Shown here piece after piece: positions 48,331 through 57,415 of a stretch of 64,000 bases of DNA. The notes beneath the pieces are model-generated. The model ran no database searches, was not told the origin of the DNA, and saw only the letters and a list, made by a program, of their open reading frames with translations. Position 1 is the stretch's first letter. Every line of letters starts with the position of its first letter. This DNA is from CAVXFL01 sp963761015 (GTDB lineage: Bacteria; Pseudomonadota; Alphaproteobacteria; Acetobacterales; Acetobacteraceae): the NCBI GenBank assembly GCA_963761015.1, contig CAVXFL010000024.1, positions 16,180 through 80,179 on the forward strand, given 5' to 3'. A program made the position numbers and the translations under genes.

Positions 48331-48687
48331 TTGAAAGATCGCCGAAATTTCGGCCGTGTGCCCCATGACCGCGAACACAGGGAAGAGTATCCCACGTTGA
48401 TATATCGCGAGTTGTTTTTTCATTTCCCTTACTGGGATTGGTTCTATCAGGGTAGGGTAAGCGGGCGGCCCACACCGGTCGACCTGGATGGGTTCAAAAA
48501 GGAGATTCCGCTTGCAGAGGAGGGTTTGACGGCCGCTTGGTTGTCAGATGTAACGCTCATTGCCTCGCCCAAATGCGGGGCTAGCACAACGATACAGCGG
48601 ATTCTTACGGGCAAACCGGTCGCGACTGGGACTTTCACCGGTTGGCTAGGTTCGCCGCCGATCGACCTCTTTCACGAAGAGTTCTAG
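48331..48687 (+). CDS. hypothetical protein, possibly a 5'-truncated remnant
   Basis: Open frame of 118 codons from GTG/TTG-type starts right after the IS1634-type gene. It includes YRELFFHFPYWDWFYQG and AAWLSDVTLIASPKCGASTTIQRILTG. The latter looks like the P-loop region of a sulfotransferase-like protein (SPKCGASTT). Lower GC than its surroundings. No upstream ribosome site seen. May be a fragment left by the IS. Confidence 0.35.
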   Translation: MKDRRNFGRVPHDREHREEYPTLIYRELFFHFPYWDWFYQGRVSGRPTPVDLDGFKKEIPLAEEGLTAAWLSDVTLIASPKCGASTTIQRILTGKPVATGTFTGWLGSPPIDLFHEEF

Positions 48688-48767
48688 GCCCGTAGATTTG
48701 GTCGAGCCTCGCGCGGAAGCGTTCGAGCAGCGGGTCGTGGGTCAGAGGCACGGCGATTATTCTACCA

Positions 48768-48857
48768 CACGGAGGGGAGCGCAGTGAAATCCTGGTTCCG
48801 TGGCCGGTGCGAGTCCGAAGTCCCGGATTGCGCTTCGCTCCATCCGGCCTACGATGC
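48768..48857. repeat. palindromic repeat, copy 2
   Basis: Left arm GGAGCGCAGTGAAATCC, about 30 bases of spacer, right arm GGATTGCGCTTCGCTCC followed by ATCCGGCCTAC. Imperfect relative to copy 3, mainly in the left arm. Confidence 0.65.
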
Positions 48858-49090
48858 TGCCGGCGCTCGGGCTGCCGCGGCTGGCGTTGACGGATTCCGG
48901 TATTGTCGTGCGGCCGTTCAAGGCGGCGCGCGACGAGCGGCGGGTGGGGCTGGTGTGGCGTGCGCGTTTCCCCGCGCGGGGAGGATTTGCAGCGGCTCGG
49001 CCGCTTCATCCAGGACTGCCTTCCCGACAGCGTGCGCAACATCCGCGAGCCGCCCAGACCCGCCCGATCCGCCTGCGCCAAGGCGTGCTG
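48855..49090 (+). pseudogene. LysR-type regulator C-terminal remnant
   Basis: ALTDSGIVVRPFKAARDERRVGLVW and, after a frame change near 48983, GEDLQRLGRFIQDCLPDSV match the last part of a LysR effector domain. The N-terminal HTH and most of the effector domain are missing; the fragment starts at a palindromic repeat. Non-functional. Confidence 0.5.
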
Positions 49091-49117
49091 ACCGACCGCG
49101 GCAAGGAGCTTTGCGCA

Positions 49118-49738
49118 ATGGAACGTCTGCTCGCCGGCTATGCGCGTTTCCGCGCGAGCGGCTGGCCGGAGCGGCGGCGGCTGTTCCAGCAGCTTGCCGA
49201 AACCGGCCAGCATCCGCGCGCCCTGGTGGTGTCGTGCGTGGACAGCCGGGTCGATCCGGCCATGATCTTCGACGCGGCGCCGGGCGAATTGTTGGTGCTG
49301 CGCAACGTCGCCAACCTGATCCCGCCTTACGCGCCCGACGCGCGGCATCACGGCACCAGCGCCGCCATCGAGTTCGGCGTGCGGGTGCTGGAGGTGCCCG
49401 ACCTGGTGGTGCTCGGGCACGGAAGCTGCGGCGGGGTGCGGGCGCTGCTGGAGGGGGCGCCGGAGACGGCGCGCGATTTCGTCGCGCCGTGGATGGCGAT
49501 GGCGGCGCCGGCGCGGGCGCGCGCGGTGGCTGCCGCGGGCTCGGCCGCGGCGCGCCAGCAATGCTGCGAGCACGAGGTGGTCAAGCTCGCGCTCGCCAAC
49601 CTGATGACGTTCCCCTGGCTCGCCGAGCGCGTGGGCGCCGGTAGGCTCAGGCTGCACGGCGCCTGGTTTGCCATCCATTCCGGCGCGCTGAGCGTGCTGA
49701 ACGCCGAGGGCGCGTTCGCGCCGGTCGCAGCCGGGTAG
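49118..49738 (+). CDS. beta-class carbonic anhydrase
   Basis: 206 residues; reversible CO2 hydration in the cytosol. Zinc ligands and partner residues are Cys40 and Asp42-x-Arg44 (SCVDSRVDP), His101 and Cys104 (GHGSCGG). MERLLAGYARF is the common start, with an AAGGAG site 11 bases upstream; a longer frame to 48800 only covers the repeat and the LysR remnant. C-terminal GAWFAIHSGALSVL is typical. It lies between two IS630 b copies but looks intact. Confidence 0.9.
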   Translation: MERLLAGYARFRASGWPERRRLFQQLAETGQHPRALVVSCVDSRVDPAMIFDAAPGELLVLRNVANLIPPYAPDARHHGTSAAIEFGVRVLEVPDLVVLGHGSCGGVRALLEGAPETARDFVAPWMAMAAPARARAVAAAGSAAARQQCCEHEVVKLALANLMTFPWLAERVGAGRLRLHGAWFAIHSGALSVLNAEGAFAPVAAG

Positions 49739-49901
49739 ATCACAGCCATTTCAGTCCGGCAAAGCACCGTTTGGTTTCGTGCGTTCGCGACTGGCCGCAT
49801 TCGTCGTTTCACCGCTACGTCCGCCACGGCTCCCTGCCGGCCGATTGGGGCGGCCTCGCCGAGGACCCTGCCGATGGCTTCGGAGAATAGTGCCGTTGTG
49901 T

Positions 49902-49989
49902 GTAGCCCGGATGGAGCGCAGCGAAATCCGGGTTGCCCGTGCCGGTGCAAGTCCAAATCCCGGATTGCGCTTCGCTCCATCCGGGCTAC
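49902..49989. repeat. palindromic repeat, copy 3 (best copy)
   Basis: 88 bases. Arms begin GTAGCCCGGATGGAGCG and end CGCTCCATCCGGGCTAC, about 31 bases each, around a 26-base centre. It gives the consensus for the family. The rest of the 382-base gap 49739-50120 holds nothing coding that I can support. Confidence 0.75.
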
Positions 49990-50120
49990 GGTGCTGCTTG
50001 CTCTAGAATCTCGGTAAGCGGGTAAAAGAGCCAATTCCGGCACGTATTGGAATCAATCGATGAGCGAGGCGAAGGCCTGAGGCGGACCCCCTCAAGTGGA
50101 CCACTGAGCCGCTCGGCTTA

Positions 50121-51224
50121 CTCACCAGTCGGGAATTAAGACGACGTTCCTGATTGTACAGAGTTGCGATCGGTGCTATAGCGGCGGGATGAAACAGGAC
50201 GGACGCGGGTTAGATCATCGGACGTTGGAGACCATTCGATTGATGGCAGTCGAGCGAGTGCGGGACGGCGAGCGTCCGTCATTGGTGGTGGCTTCGTACG
50301 GCTTCAATCGCACGACGATCTACCGATGGCTGAACGCGGCGGCAAAGCCGGGTATGGGACTGCGAGCACTGCGCTCCAGGCCGGCGACGGGTCGGCCACG
50401 CAGTCTGACGCCGCATCAGGAGCAACAGGTGTTCCGCTGGATCAACGGTCGCGATCCGCGTCAGTATGGCCTGGATTTCGGATTGTGGACGCGGTCGTTG
50501 GTGGCCGAGCTGATCGAACGGAAATTCGCCATTCGGCTTGGCGTGACGGCGGTGGGAGAACTGCTCGCCAAGCTGGGACTGACACCGCAGAAGCCGCTGC
50601 AACGCGCTTACCAGCGCGATCCTGAAGCGATCGAGGCGTGGCGGCGCGAACGGTATCCTGCCATTGCCAGACAGGCAAAAGCTTCGGGCGGCGAGGTGTA
50701 TTTCTGGGACGAGTCGGGCTTTCGTGCCGATAGCGTGCATGGCAAGACCTGGGGCAAGAGGGGACAGACACCCGTGGTCGAACGCCCTGGCCAGCGGCAA
50801 TCGATCAGTGCGGCCTCCGCGGTGAACGCTCGGGGTGGGTTCTGGTATTGCACCTACCAGGGCGGGCTGAACGCCGAGTTGTTTGTCAAGCTGCTGCGCC
50901 GAATGATGCGGCGTCGTTCGAAGCCGTTGCATTTGGTGCTCGACGGACTTCCCGCGCACAAGACCACGCTGGTGAAGACCTATGTTGCCTCCATGAAAGG
51001 CATGCTGACGCTGCATTTTCTTCCCGGCTATGCGCCTGAACTGAACCCCGATGAACTGGTATGGAGCCATGTGAAGCGCACCGGCGTGGCCAGAGCGCCC
51101 CTGCGGCGCGGCGAAAAGCTGCAGGCCCGGATCGAGGCACAACTCAGCGCCATCAAGCGCATGCCGCAGTTGATACGGTCATTCTTCAAGGCGCCAAGTG
51201 TCGCCTATATTACTGACTGGTGAG
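50121..51224 (+). mobile_element. IS630-family element b, copy 2
   Basis: 1,104 bases, TA at 50119-50120 and 51225-51226, ends CTCACCAGTC and GACTGGTGAG. Carries an intact transposase. It is inserted in the stop codon of the leftward OsmC-like gene. Confidence 0.87.
50189..51223 (+). CDS. IS630-family transposase
   Basis: 344 residues from MKQDGRGLDHRTLE. HTH: ERPSLVVASYGFNRTTIYRWL, and the second ERKFAIRLGVTAVGELLAKLGL. Catalytic: YFWDESGFRAD (first Asp), LVLDGLPAHKTTL (second Asp), HFLPGYAPELNPDELVW (Glu). The stop coincides with the inverted-repeat end. Intact, so probably the active source for copy 1 as well. Confidence 0.9.
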   Translation: MKQDGRGLDHRTLETIRLMAVERVRDGERPSLVVASYGFNRTTIYRWLNAAAKPGMGLRALRSRPATGRPRSLTPHQEQQVFRWINGRDPRQYGLDFGLWTRSLVAELIERKFAIRLGVTAVGELLAKLGLTPQKPLQRAYQRDPEAIEAWRRERYPAIARQAKASGGEVYFWDESGFRADSVHGKTWGKRGQTPVVERPGQRQSISAASAVNARGGFWYCTYQGGLNAELFVKLLRRMMRRRSKPLHLVLDGLPAHKTTLVKTYVASMKGMLTLHFLPGYAPELNPDELVWSHVKRTGVARAPLRRGEKLQARIEAQLSAIKRMPQLIRSFFKAPSVAYITDW

Positions 51225-51226
51225 TA

Positions 51227-51632
51227 ATTGTCGGCCCGACGGATCACGCCCTCAAGCTTGGTCGCGGCGGCAACGGTGTTCGAAATTGTGCCGTATTTGC
51301 GGACGTTGGTGTGCAGGAGTTCAAGCCTGTGGTCGTCCTCGTCAGTATCAACAATCAGTTCGTAATCGACCGATACGATCTTTGGCGGGCTGTCCTGGCG
51401 GATGGCGTGAAGGTGGACCTCTACGCCGCGTCAATTTGAAATCCAGCATCGGCGTCACACGCTCGATGCCCTTGATCATGCAGGCCGCGATCGCCGCCAG
51501 GAACAGCTCGGCCGGATTGAAAGCGTCGGGGCGACCATCGAGTGCGGTATCGAGAACGATCACGGCCGCTTTGGTGGTCGCCACGCTGCCGAGCGCATCG
51601 ACGCGGCGTGCTTTCACCCGGTATTCAAGCAT
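51227..51632 (-). pseudogene. OsmC-like protein, frameshifted, stop codon hit by IS630 b
   Basis: MLEYRVKARRVDALGSV, then FNPAELFLAAIAACMIKGIERV with the redox Cys of OsmC-type proteins, then after a one-base insertion near 51432 VEVHLHAIRQDSPPKI, and VRKYGTISNTVAAATKL to the end. OsmC proteins reduce organic hydroperoxides; this one keeps only one Cys in the visible part, so activity may differ. Without the IS the stop TAA falls exactly at the TA target. It is the last gene of the ArsR cluster. Confidence 0.72.
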
Positions 51633-51635
51633 CGG

Positions 51636-51875
51636 TCATGCCGCCGCAAGCCACTTTGCGAGATCCTCGGCCTTTGGCAATCCACCAGCATGAACGACCT
51701 TACCATCGATCACGATGCCCGGGGTGGAAACGATGCCGTAGCCAGCGATAGCGGCGTAGTCGGTTATCTTCTCGATGCTGACGGGCACCCCGAGTTTGTC
51801 CGCCTGGGTCTGCACCATCTCGGCGGTGGTCACGCAGCGTTTGCAGCCTGGGCCGAGAACCTTGACGTTTTTCAT
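51636..51875 (-). CDS. small thioredoxin-fold protein
   Basis: 79 residues, MKNVKVLGPGCKRCVTTAEMV with a C-x-x-C redox motif right after the first strand, then IEKITDYAAIAGYGIVSTPGIVIDG with the cis-Pro loop. This is the redox-active-disulfide-protein type often found beside ArsP-like permeases. It starts 16 bases after the permease stop; the longer frame to 51965 would overlap the permease. Confidence 0.85.
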   Translation of the reverse strand: MKNVKVLGPGCKRCVTTAEMVQTQADKLGVPVSIEKITDYAAIAGYGIVSTPGIVIDGKVVHAGGLPKAEDLAKWLAAA

Positions 51876-51891
51876 GGGAAATCTCCGGAGT

Positions 51892-52953
51892 TCAGGTGAA
51901 CAGTGCGTTAAACAGGAAGCCGACGGCCATGATGCCGACCGTGACCACGCCGATGAAGACAGCAATCAGGCGTGCGGTGAGCACCTTGCGCAGGATGATC
52001 ATTTCGGGCGCCGACAGCGCGGTCACCGCCATCATGAAGGCCAACACGGTGCCCAGTGCTGCCCCTTTGCCGAGCAGGGCCTCGACCACCGGGATGATCC
52101 CGGCCGCGTTGGAATAGATGGGAATGCCGACCAGCACGGCCGCCGGCACCGACCACCAGTGATCGCTGCCCATGATACCCGCAAGCATCTCGGCCGGCAC
52201 ATAGCCGTGGATGATGGCACCCGCTGCGATGCCGACGATAATCCACACCCAAACCCGGCCAAAGATATCCCGCACGGCCTCAATCCCGGCGTGGATGCGG
52301 TCGGCGATGGTCAGATGCTCGCTCGGCAGGTCGGCTGAGCCGCTGCGGACATCGAGCACCCATTGCTCCAGCCAGCTTTCCAGATGCAGCCGGCCGATGA
52401 CCCAGCCGGCGATGATGGAAACCGCAAGCCCAAAGCCGAGATAGGTAAGTGCGACCTTCCAGCCGACCAGGGCGAACAGCAGCCCTAGCGCCACCTCGTT
52501 GATCATCGGCGAGGCGATCAGGAACGAGAAGGTGACACCCAGAGGCACGCCGGCCGAGACGAAGCCCACAAACAGCGGCACGGCGGAGCAGGAGCAGAAC
52601 GGGGTGAAGATGCCGAGGCTGGCTGCGGCGACATTGCCGAGTCCTTCGCGCTTCCCGGCCAGAAAGGCACGAGTGCGTTCGGGCGAGAAAAAGCTGCGCA
52701 CCATGCCCATGGCGAATACCACCAGCGCCAGCAGCATGAGCACCTTTGGGGTGTCGAAGATGAAGAAGCTGGCAGCTTCCTGGAGATGGCTACCGGGCGT
52801 GATCGGCATCTGGGCGACCGCCCAATTGGAGAACGGCTCGAGCTGCCAATAGACGGCGAACCAGGCGATGAGGCCCAGGATGGTGACGCCGATCAGCTTC
52901 GCATCGCCAAGCGTCTGATTGGGAGGTGGCGAGGTCAGGGTTGAGGTCGTCAT
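51892..52953 (-). CDS. ArsP-like permease (UPF0718/DUF318)
   Basis: 353 residues, about eight helices. The key family motif is FTPFCSCSAVPLFVGFV with two Cys around a Ser, then SFLIASPMINEVAL, a cytosolic linker, and IPIYSNAAGIIPVVEALL. ArsP exports trivalent organoarsenicals; the ArsR gene upstream and the redox partners downstream fit a metalloid or thiol-stress role. The start overlaps the end of the arsR frame (ATGA). Confidence 0.85.
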   Translation of the reverse strand: MTTSTLTSPPPNQTLGDAKLIGVTILGLIAWFAVYWQLEPFSNWAVAQMPITPGSHLQEAASFFIFDTPKVLMLLALVVFAMGMVRSFFSPERTRAFLAGKREGLGNVAAASLGIFTPFCSCSAVPLFVGFVSAGVPLGVTFSFLIASPMINEVALGLLFALVGWKVALTYLGFGLAVSIIAGWVIGRLHLESWLEQWVLDVRSGSADLPSEHLTIADRIHAGIEAVRDIFGRVWVWIIVGIAAGAIIHGYVPAEMLAGIMGSDHWWSVPAAVLVGIPIYSNAAGIIPVVEALLGKGAALGTVLAFMMAVTALSAPEMIILRKVLTARLIAVFIGVVTVGIMAVGFLFNALFT

Positions 52954-53247
52954 GCTGCGATCCGTTCAGGAAGTGGCGGGACCGACAGAGCGGCCTGGAT
53001 GAGGGTCGCAACGGGCTCCGGCAGATTCGGGGTGCGCCGGTAGCGCACCCATTGGGCGTCACGGCGATCTGTCACCAGCCCAGCGCTCTTGAGCTGTCGC
53101 CATATGGCGGGACATCCGCGATTGGCTTGCTCCGAGGCGCTCCATCAATTCGCAGACGCAATGCTCATGGCCGTCCCAGAGAAGGCGGATGGCGGCGAGA
53201 CGTGTCGGTTCGGCCAGGGCGGAAAGGAGGGTGACTGGATCGTGCAT
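52950..53247 (-). pseudogene. ArsR-family repressor, frameshifted
   Basis: HTH protein: MHDPVTLLSALAEPTRLAAI, CVCELMERLGASQSRMSRHM, then after a one-base insertion near 53100 LKSAGLVTDRRDAQWVRYR and a C-terminal tail to the stop overlapping the permease start. The metal-binding box CVCELM is present. With the shift repaired it is about 98 residues. Likely a real, working gene if the insertion is a sequence error. Confidence 0.7.
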
Positions 53248-53255
53248 ACCGCTTT

Positions 53256-53275
53256 ATATACGCTAATGCGCATAT
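53256..53275. promoter_or_regulatory. ArsR-type operator
   Basis: ATATACGC, spacer TAAT, GCGCATAT: 7 of 8 positions pair. It lies 9 bases before the arsR start, as expected for autorepression. Between it and the leader at 53521 (53276-53520) I see no gene or known site. Confidence 0.6.
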
Positions 53276-53520
53276 GCGGGAAAGCAGAAATAATTCTCAG
53301 GCTCGCTCGGCAGCCGCGCGTCCGCCGCATGCCATCTCGAACTTTTGATTAAACGACGGCACGAAACCGGTACGCTCGTCTCGGCCCGCGATGTCGCCGT
53401 ACCGCGCGCCTGCCGGTCAGGCTTCGGCGAGACCACGACATTGGCAGTTTTTGAACCCAGGGGCCTTGCGGCAGATCAATGTATTGCGAATGCGCGGAAC
53501 GCCGGTTTCGCTCGTCTCCG

Positions 53521-53605
53521 AATCCAGAGTGAGAGTGCGGACCGGGTTGCCGTGACGGGTTGAAGGTCGCGAGAGAGGCTCCGGCGCCCGTCGCGGAGAA
53601 CCGCG
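53521..53605 (+). promoter_or_regulatory. repeated stem-loop leader, copy A (before the ArdC-like gene)
   Basis: Purine box GAGTGAGAG at about 53529, stem CGTGACGGG (53551-53559) pairing with CCCGTCGCG (53587-53595), loop holding GGTCGCGAGAGAG, then a GGAGA ribosome site overlapping the stem end and ATG at 53606. Copies B and C precede two other genes of the island. Confidence 0.65.
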
Positions 53606-54648
53606 ATGTCCAGACACACCGCTCGCGTTCGTGCCGGCAACGACCGCGCGAGCCTTTATCACCGAAATCACCGACAAGATCATCGCCGAGCTGGAGGCCG
53701 GCCGTATTCCCTGGGTGCAGCCCTGGGGGACGGCGGCGATCAAGGCGCCGCTCGCGATGCCGCGGAACGCCTCGACGCAGCGCCGATATTCCGGGATCAA
53801 CGTGCTGATCCTATGGGGGGCCGTTATCGAGCACGGCTTCTCCGGCCAGAGCTGGCTCACCTTTCGCAGGCGCTCGGGCTCGGCGGCAATGTCAGAAAGG
53901 GCGAGCGCGGCACGACCGTCGTCTATGCCGACCGCTTCATCCCCGGACGATGAACGCCGGCGCGCCGCGGAGAGCCGGCGAAGAGCCTGGCGCCATCCCG
54001 TTCCTCAAGCGCTTCACCGTCTTCAACACGGACCAGTGCGAGGGCTTGCCCGAGGAGATCGCCGCCTCGGCGCCGCCGCCTGCCACCCAGGCCTGATCGA
54101 GCCGCGGGCCGAGGCGCTTGATCGCCGCCACCGGCGCGGATTTCCGCATCGGCGGGCGCGCGCCTTCTACAGCCCTGGCCGGCGACTTCGTGCAGGTGCC
54201 GCCGCCGCAAGCCTATTTCGAGCCGATCAACTGGCACCGGACGGCATTCCACGAGCTCGGTCATTGGGTCGGCCATGCCTCCCGCCTTGACCGCGATCTC
54301 TCCGGTTCGTTCGGCTCGAAATCCTACGCGCGCGAAGAGCTGGTCGCCGAAATGGCGGGCGCCTTCGTCTGCGCTTCGCTCGGCATCGTGCCGACCGTGC
54401 GCCACGCCGACTACATCGGTTCCTGGCTGGAAGTGCTGCGCGAGGATGACCGCGCCATCGTCCGCGCTGCCAGCGCTGCATCGAAGGCCGCCGACTATCT
54501 GCTGGCGTTCCAGCCTGACGGCTCGAACCAGATCGATGCCGACGCGACCGACAACGAGCGGAAGCCGCGTGATCATGGCGCACGCATCTGCGGAAACCCG
54601 CGTTTCCGATTCCGCGGATATGCGTGTTCGCGACCTCAAAGAGAGTGA
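53606..54648 (+). pseudogene. ArdC-like antirestriction protein / zincin metallopeptidase, multiple frameshifts
   Basis: Pieces in order: MSRHTARVRAG, then TDKIIAELEAGRIPWVQPWG and RRYSGINVLILWGAVIEHGF (ArdC N-terminal ssDNA-binding domain), GNVRKGERGTTVVYADRF, then PGAIPFLKRFTVFNTDQC, YFEPINWHRTAFHELGHWVGH (zincin HExxH) and REELVAEMAGAFVCASLG. At least five frame changes between about 53655 and 54175; each is repaired by one or two bases. Such proteins ride on plasmids and conjugative elements and protect incoming DNA. Preceded by leader copy A. Confidence 0.7.
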
Positions 54649-54724
54649 GAGGACGGCGCGGTTTTTCGTGACGGGTTGGAGGTCGAGAGAGAGTCTTTCG
54701 GCCGCCCGTCGCGGAGAATCCGAC
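54640..54724 (+). promoter_or_regulatory. repeated stem-loop leader, copy B (before parB)
   Basis: Purine box GAGTGAGAGG at about 54643, stem CGTGACGGG (54667-54675) with CCCGTCGCG (54705-54713), loop holding GGTCGAGAGAGAG, GGAGA, and ATG at 54725. Stem identical to copy A, other parts differ. Confidence 0.65.
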
Positions 54725-56817
54725 ATGGCTACCGCCGTTCAGAAGATCACCCTCAGCGCCTCGCGCGACATCCCCTTCAACAAGCTGGTGCTCAGCCAGG
54801 CGAACGTCCGGCGCGTGAAGGCCGGCGTCTCGATCGAGGAACTGGCCGAGGACATCGCCCGACGCACGCTGCTTGCAGAGCCTCAGCGTCCGGCCGGTTC
54901 TCGACGCCGAAGGCCAGGAGACCGGCATGTTCGAAATCCCGGCCGGCGGCCGGCGCTTCCGGGCGCTCGAACTGCTGGTCAAGCAGAAGCGCATGGCGAA
55001 GACCGCGCCGGTCCCCTGCGTGGTGCGCGAGGGTGGCATCGCCGAGGAGGATTCGCTGGCCGAGAATGTCCAGCGCGTCGCGCTCCATCCGCTCGATCAG
55101 TTCCGCGCCTTCCAGGCGTTGCGCGACAAGGGCCTCGGCGACGAGGAGATCGCCGCCCGATTCTTCGTGACGCCGACCGTGGTGAAGCAGCGCCTGCGAC
55201 TGGCCGCCGTCTCCGAAAGCTCCTCGACATCTATGCCGAGGACGGCATGACGCTGGAGCAGTTGATGGCGTTCACCGTCACCAACGACCACGCTCGTCAG
55301 GAGCAGGTCTGGGACGCCGTCTCGCGCTCCTACAACAAGGAGCCCTATCTGATCCGTCGCCAACTCACCGAGGGCGCAGTCCGGGCCTCCGACCGCCGCG
55401 CGCAGTTCGTCGGCATGGACGTCTACGAAGCCGCCGGCGGCGTGGTCATGCGCGACCTCTTCCAGCATGACGATGGCGGCTGGCTGCAGGATCCGGCGTT
55501 GCTCGATCGGCTGGTGACCGAGAAGCTCCAGGCCGAGGCCGAGACGCTGCGGGCCGAGGGTTGGAAGTGGATCGCGGTCGCCACCGACTTCCCCTATGGC
55601 CACGCCGCCGGTCTGCGCCGCCTCACCGGCGAGACGGCCGATCTCACCGAGGAGGAGAACGCCAGCTTCGCCGCGCTGAAGGCCGAACAGGACGCGCTCG
55701 AGGAGCAATACTCTCGAAGCCGACGAGTTGCCCGACGAGGTCGATCAGCGTCTCGGCGAGATCGAGACCGCGATCGCGGCGTTCGAGAACCGGCCAGTCC
55801 GCTACGATCCGGCCGAGATCGCCCGCGCCGGCATCTTCGTCAGCATCGACAGCGAGGGGGCGCTGCGCATCGAACGCGGCTTCGTCCGCCCCGAGGACGA
55901 AGCGCCGGTCGAGCCGAGTCCAGGGCGGCGATGGCGATGCGCCGGAAACCGCCGCACCGCCGAGCGGCGCCATCCAGCGGGCCGTCATCACCATCGGCGG
56001 CGCGCCGACGGGTTCCGAGATCGACACGCCGGAGGAGGACGAGACCATCCGTCCGCTGTCGGATCGGCTGGTGACCGAGCTGACCGCCCATCGCACGCTG
56101 GCGCTGCGGGATGCGCTGGCGAACGATCCGCACGTCGCCTTCCAGGCGGTGCTGCACGCCCTCTGCCTCAACGCCTTCTACCGCTACGCCTCGAACACCT
56201 GCCTGGAGATCACGGCGAAGCACTCCGGCTTCAGCGCGCAGGCGCCGGGGTTGGCGGAGACCGCCTCCGCCAAGGCGATCGATGCACGGCACGCGCAGTG
56301 GGCCAAGCAGTTGCCGGAAGCGCCGGCGGCTCTGTGGGACACGCTGACGGCGTTCGACAGCGACAGCCAGGCGGCGCTGTTCGCCCACTGCGCCTCGCTC
56401 ACCGTCAATGTCGTGAAGGAGCCGTGGAACCGGCGTCCGGACGCTTTCGCGCATGGCGACCAGCTCGCCCGGACCGTCAATCTCGACATGGCCGCCGCCG
56501 GCTGGGCGCCGACCGTCGATAACTATCTCGGCCGGGTTCCGAAGGCGCGCATCCTCGAAGCCGTGCGCGAGGCCAAGGGCGAGCAGTCGGCGCAGCTCAT
56601 CGACCACCTCAAGAAGACCGAAATGGCCAAGGAGGCCGAGCGGCTGCTTGCCGGCACGGGCTGGCTGCCGGAGCCGCTGCGTCTCGTCGAGGTCGCACCC
56701 GTCGCCGACGAGTCGACCGGCGAGTCCGAGGCGCTGCCGGACTTCCTCGCGGGTGACGAGGACGAAGCGCCCGCCGACGCCGACGAAGAGCCGGCGCACA
56801 TGGTCGCGGCCGAGTGA
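54725..56817 (+). pseudogene. large ParB/RepB/Spo0J-type protein, multiple frameshifts
   Basis: ParB N-domain: IPFNKLVLSQANVRRVKAG, ETGMFEIPAGGRRFRALELL and SLAENVQRVALHPLDQFRAF. HTH: LGDEEIAARFFVTPTVVKQRL. A long C-terminal part follows (IYAEDGMTLEQLMAFTVTND, DYLGRVPKARILEAVREAKG, EPAHMVAAE). About 695 residues when four shifts (near 54875, 55215, 55715, 55925) are repaired. Typical of alphaproteobacterial plasmids and islands, where it sits beside ArdC and methylase-helicase genes. May bind DNA for partition or transcription. Confidence 0.75.
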
Positions 56818-56827
56818 CTGTCGACAT

Positions 56828-56904
56828 GCGGGGTGGCTTCGGCCGCCCCGCACCCGTTTCTCCATCCAATTCCACCCGAAAGCCCGGCCATCGCGCCGGG
56901 CTTT
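56828..56904 (+). terminator. two tandem hairpins after parB
   Basis: First: GCGGGGTGGC-TTCG-GCCGCCCCGC (56828-56851), a 10-bp stem with a UUCG tetraloop. Second: AAAGCCCGGC (56879-56888) with GCCGGGCTTT (56895-56904). The second recurs after the DUF6915-like gene. Confidence 0.65.
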
Positions 56905-56924
56905 CTCGCTTTCGGAGCCATGCC

Positions 56925-57405
56925 ATGACCGAGCATTCCCACATCACCCCAATAGCCGCCCTCGACGCTCACCGATTGGGACGTCCAGCGCGGCGAGCAC
57001 GATCGCCTCGACGCCGAACTGCGTCCCGCGAACAAGGCGGTCGTCTTCGATGCGCTCACCGCCGCCGGCCTCACCATCGTCACCGTCCGTTTCGACGGCT
57101 ATGGCGACAGCGGGCAGATCGAGGACATCGAAGCCAAGGCCGGCGACGAGTCGTCGCCCTGCCGCCCGGCAATGTCGAGATCGCCGCCGCCGTCTGGGGC
57201 CACGCTGACCCCGAACGGACGGAGATGTCCGTCCGCGACGCAATCGAACGGTCTGGCCTACGATTTTCTCGAGGAAACCCACGACGGCTGGGAAAACAGC
57301 GACGGAGCCTATGGCGACTTCATCTTCGACGTCGCCGAACGGACCATCACGCTCGACTACAACGAGCGGCACATGGAGTCCGATTATTCCCAGCACGTAT
57401 TCTGA
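56925..57405 (+). pseudogene. DUF6878-like island protein, frameshifted
   Basis: Starts MTEHSHITPIAAL, then in other frames DRLDAELRPANKAVVFDALTAAG, IVTVRFDGYGDSGQIEDIEA, GNVEIAAAVWGHADPERTEM, and LAYDFLEETHDGWENSDGAYGDF to YSQHVF at the stop. At least three frame changes. Acidic protein of about 155 residues, often found in the same plasmid-type neighbourhood. Role unknown. Confidence 0.6.
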
Positions 57406-57415
57406 GGAGGCGACG

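Noticed and set aside
48635..49678. Leftward 347-codon open frame
   Set aside because: Shadow of the beta-carbonic anhydrase and LysR remnant; GC-rich antisense frame with no domain.
53276..53520. Integration site of the ParB/ArdC island
   Set aside because: No direct repeat, integrase gene or tRNA end is visible here; the island boundary stays undefined.
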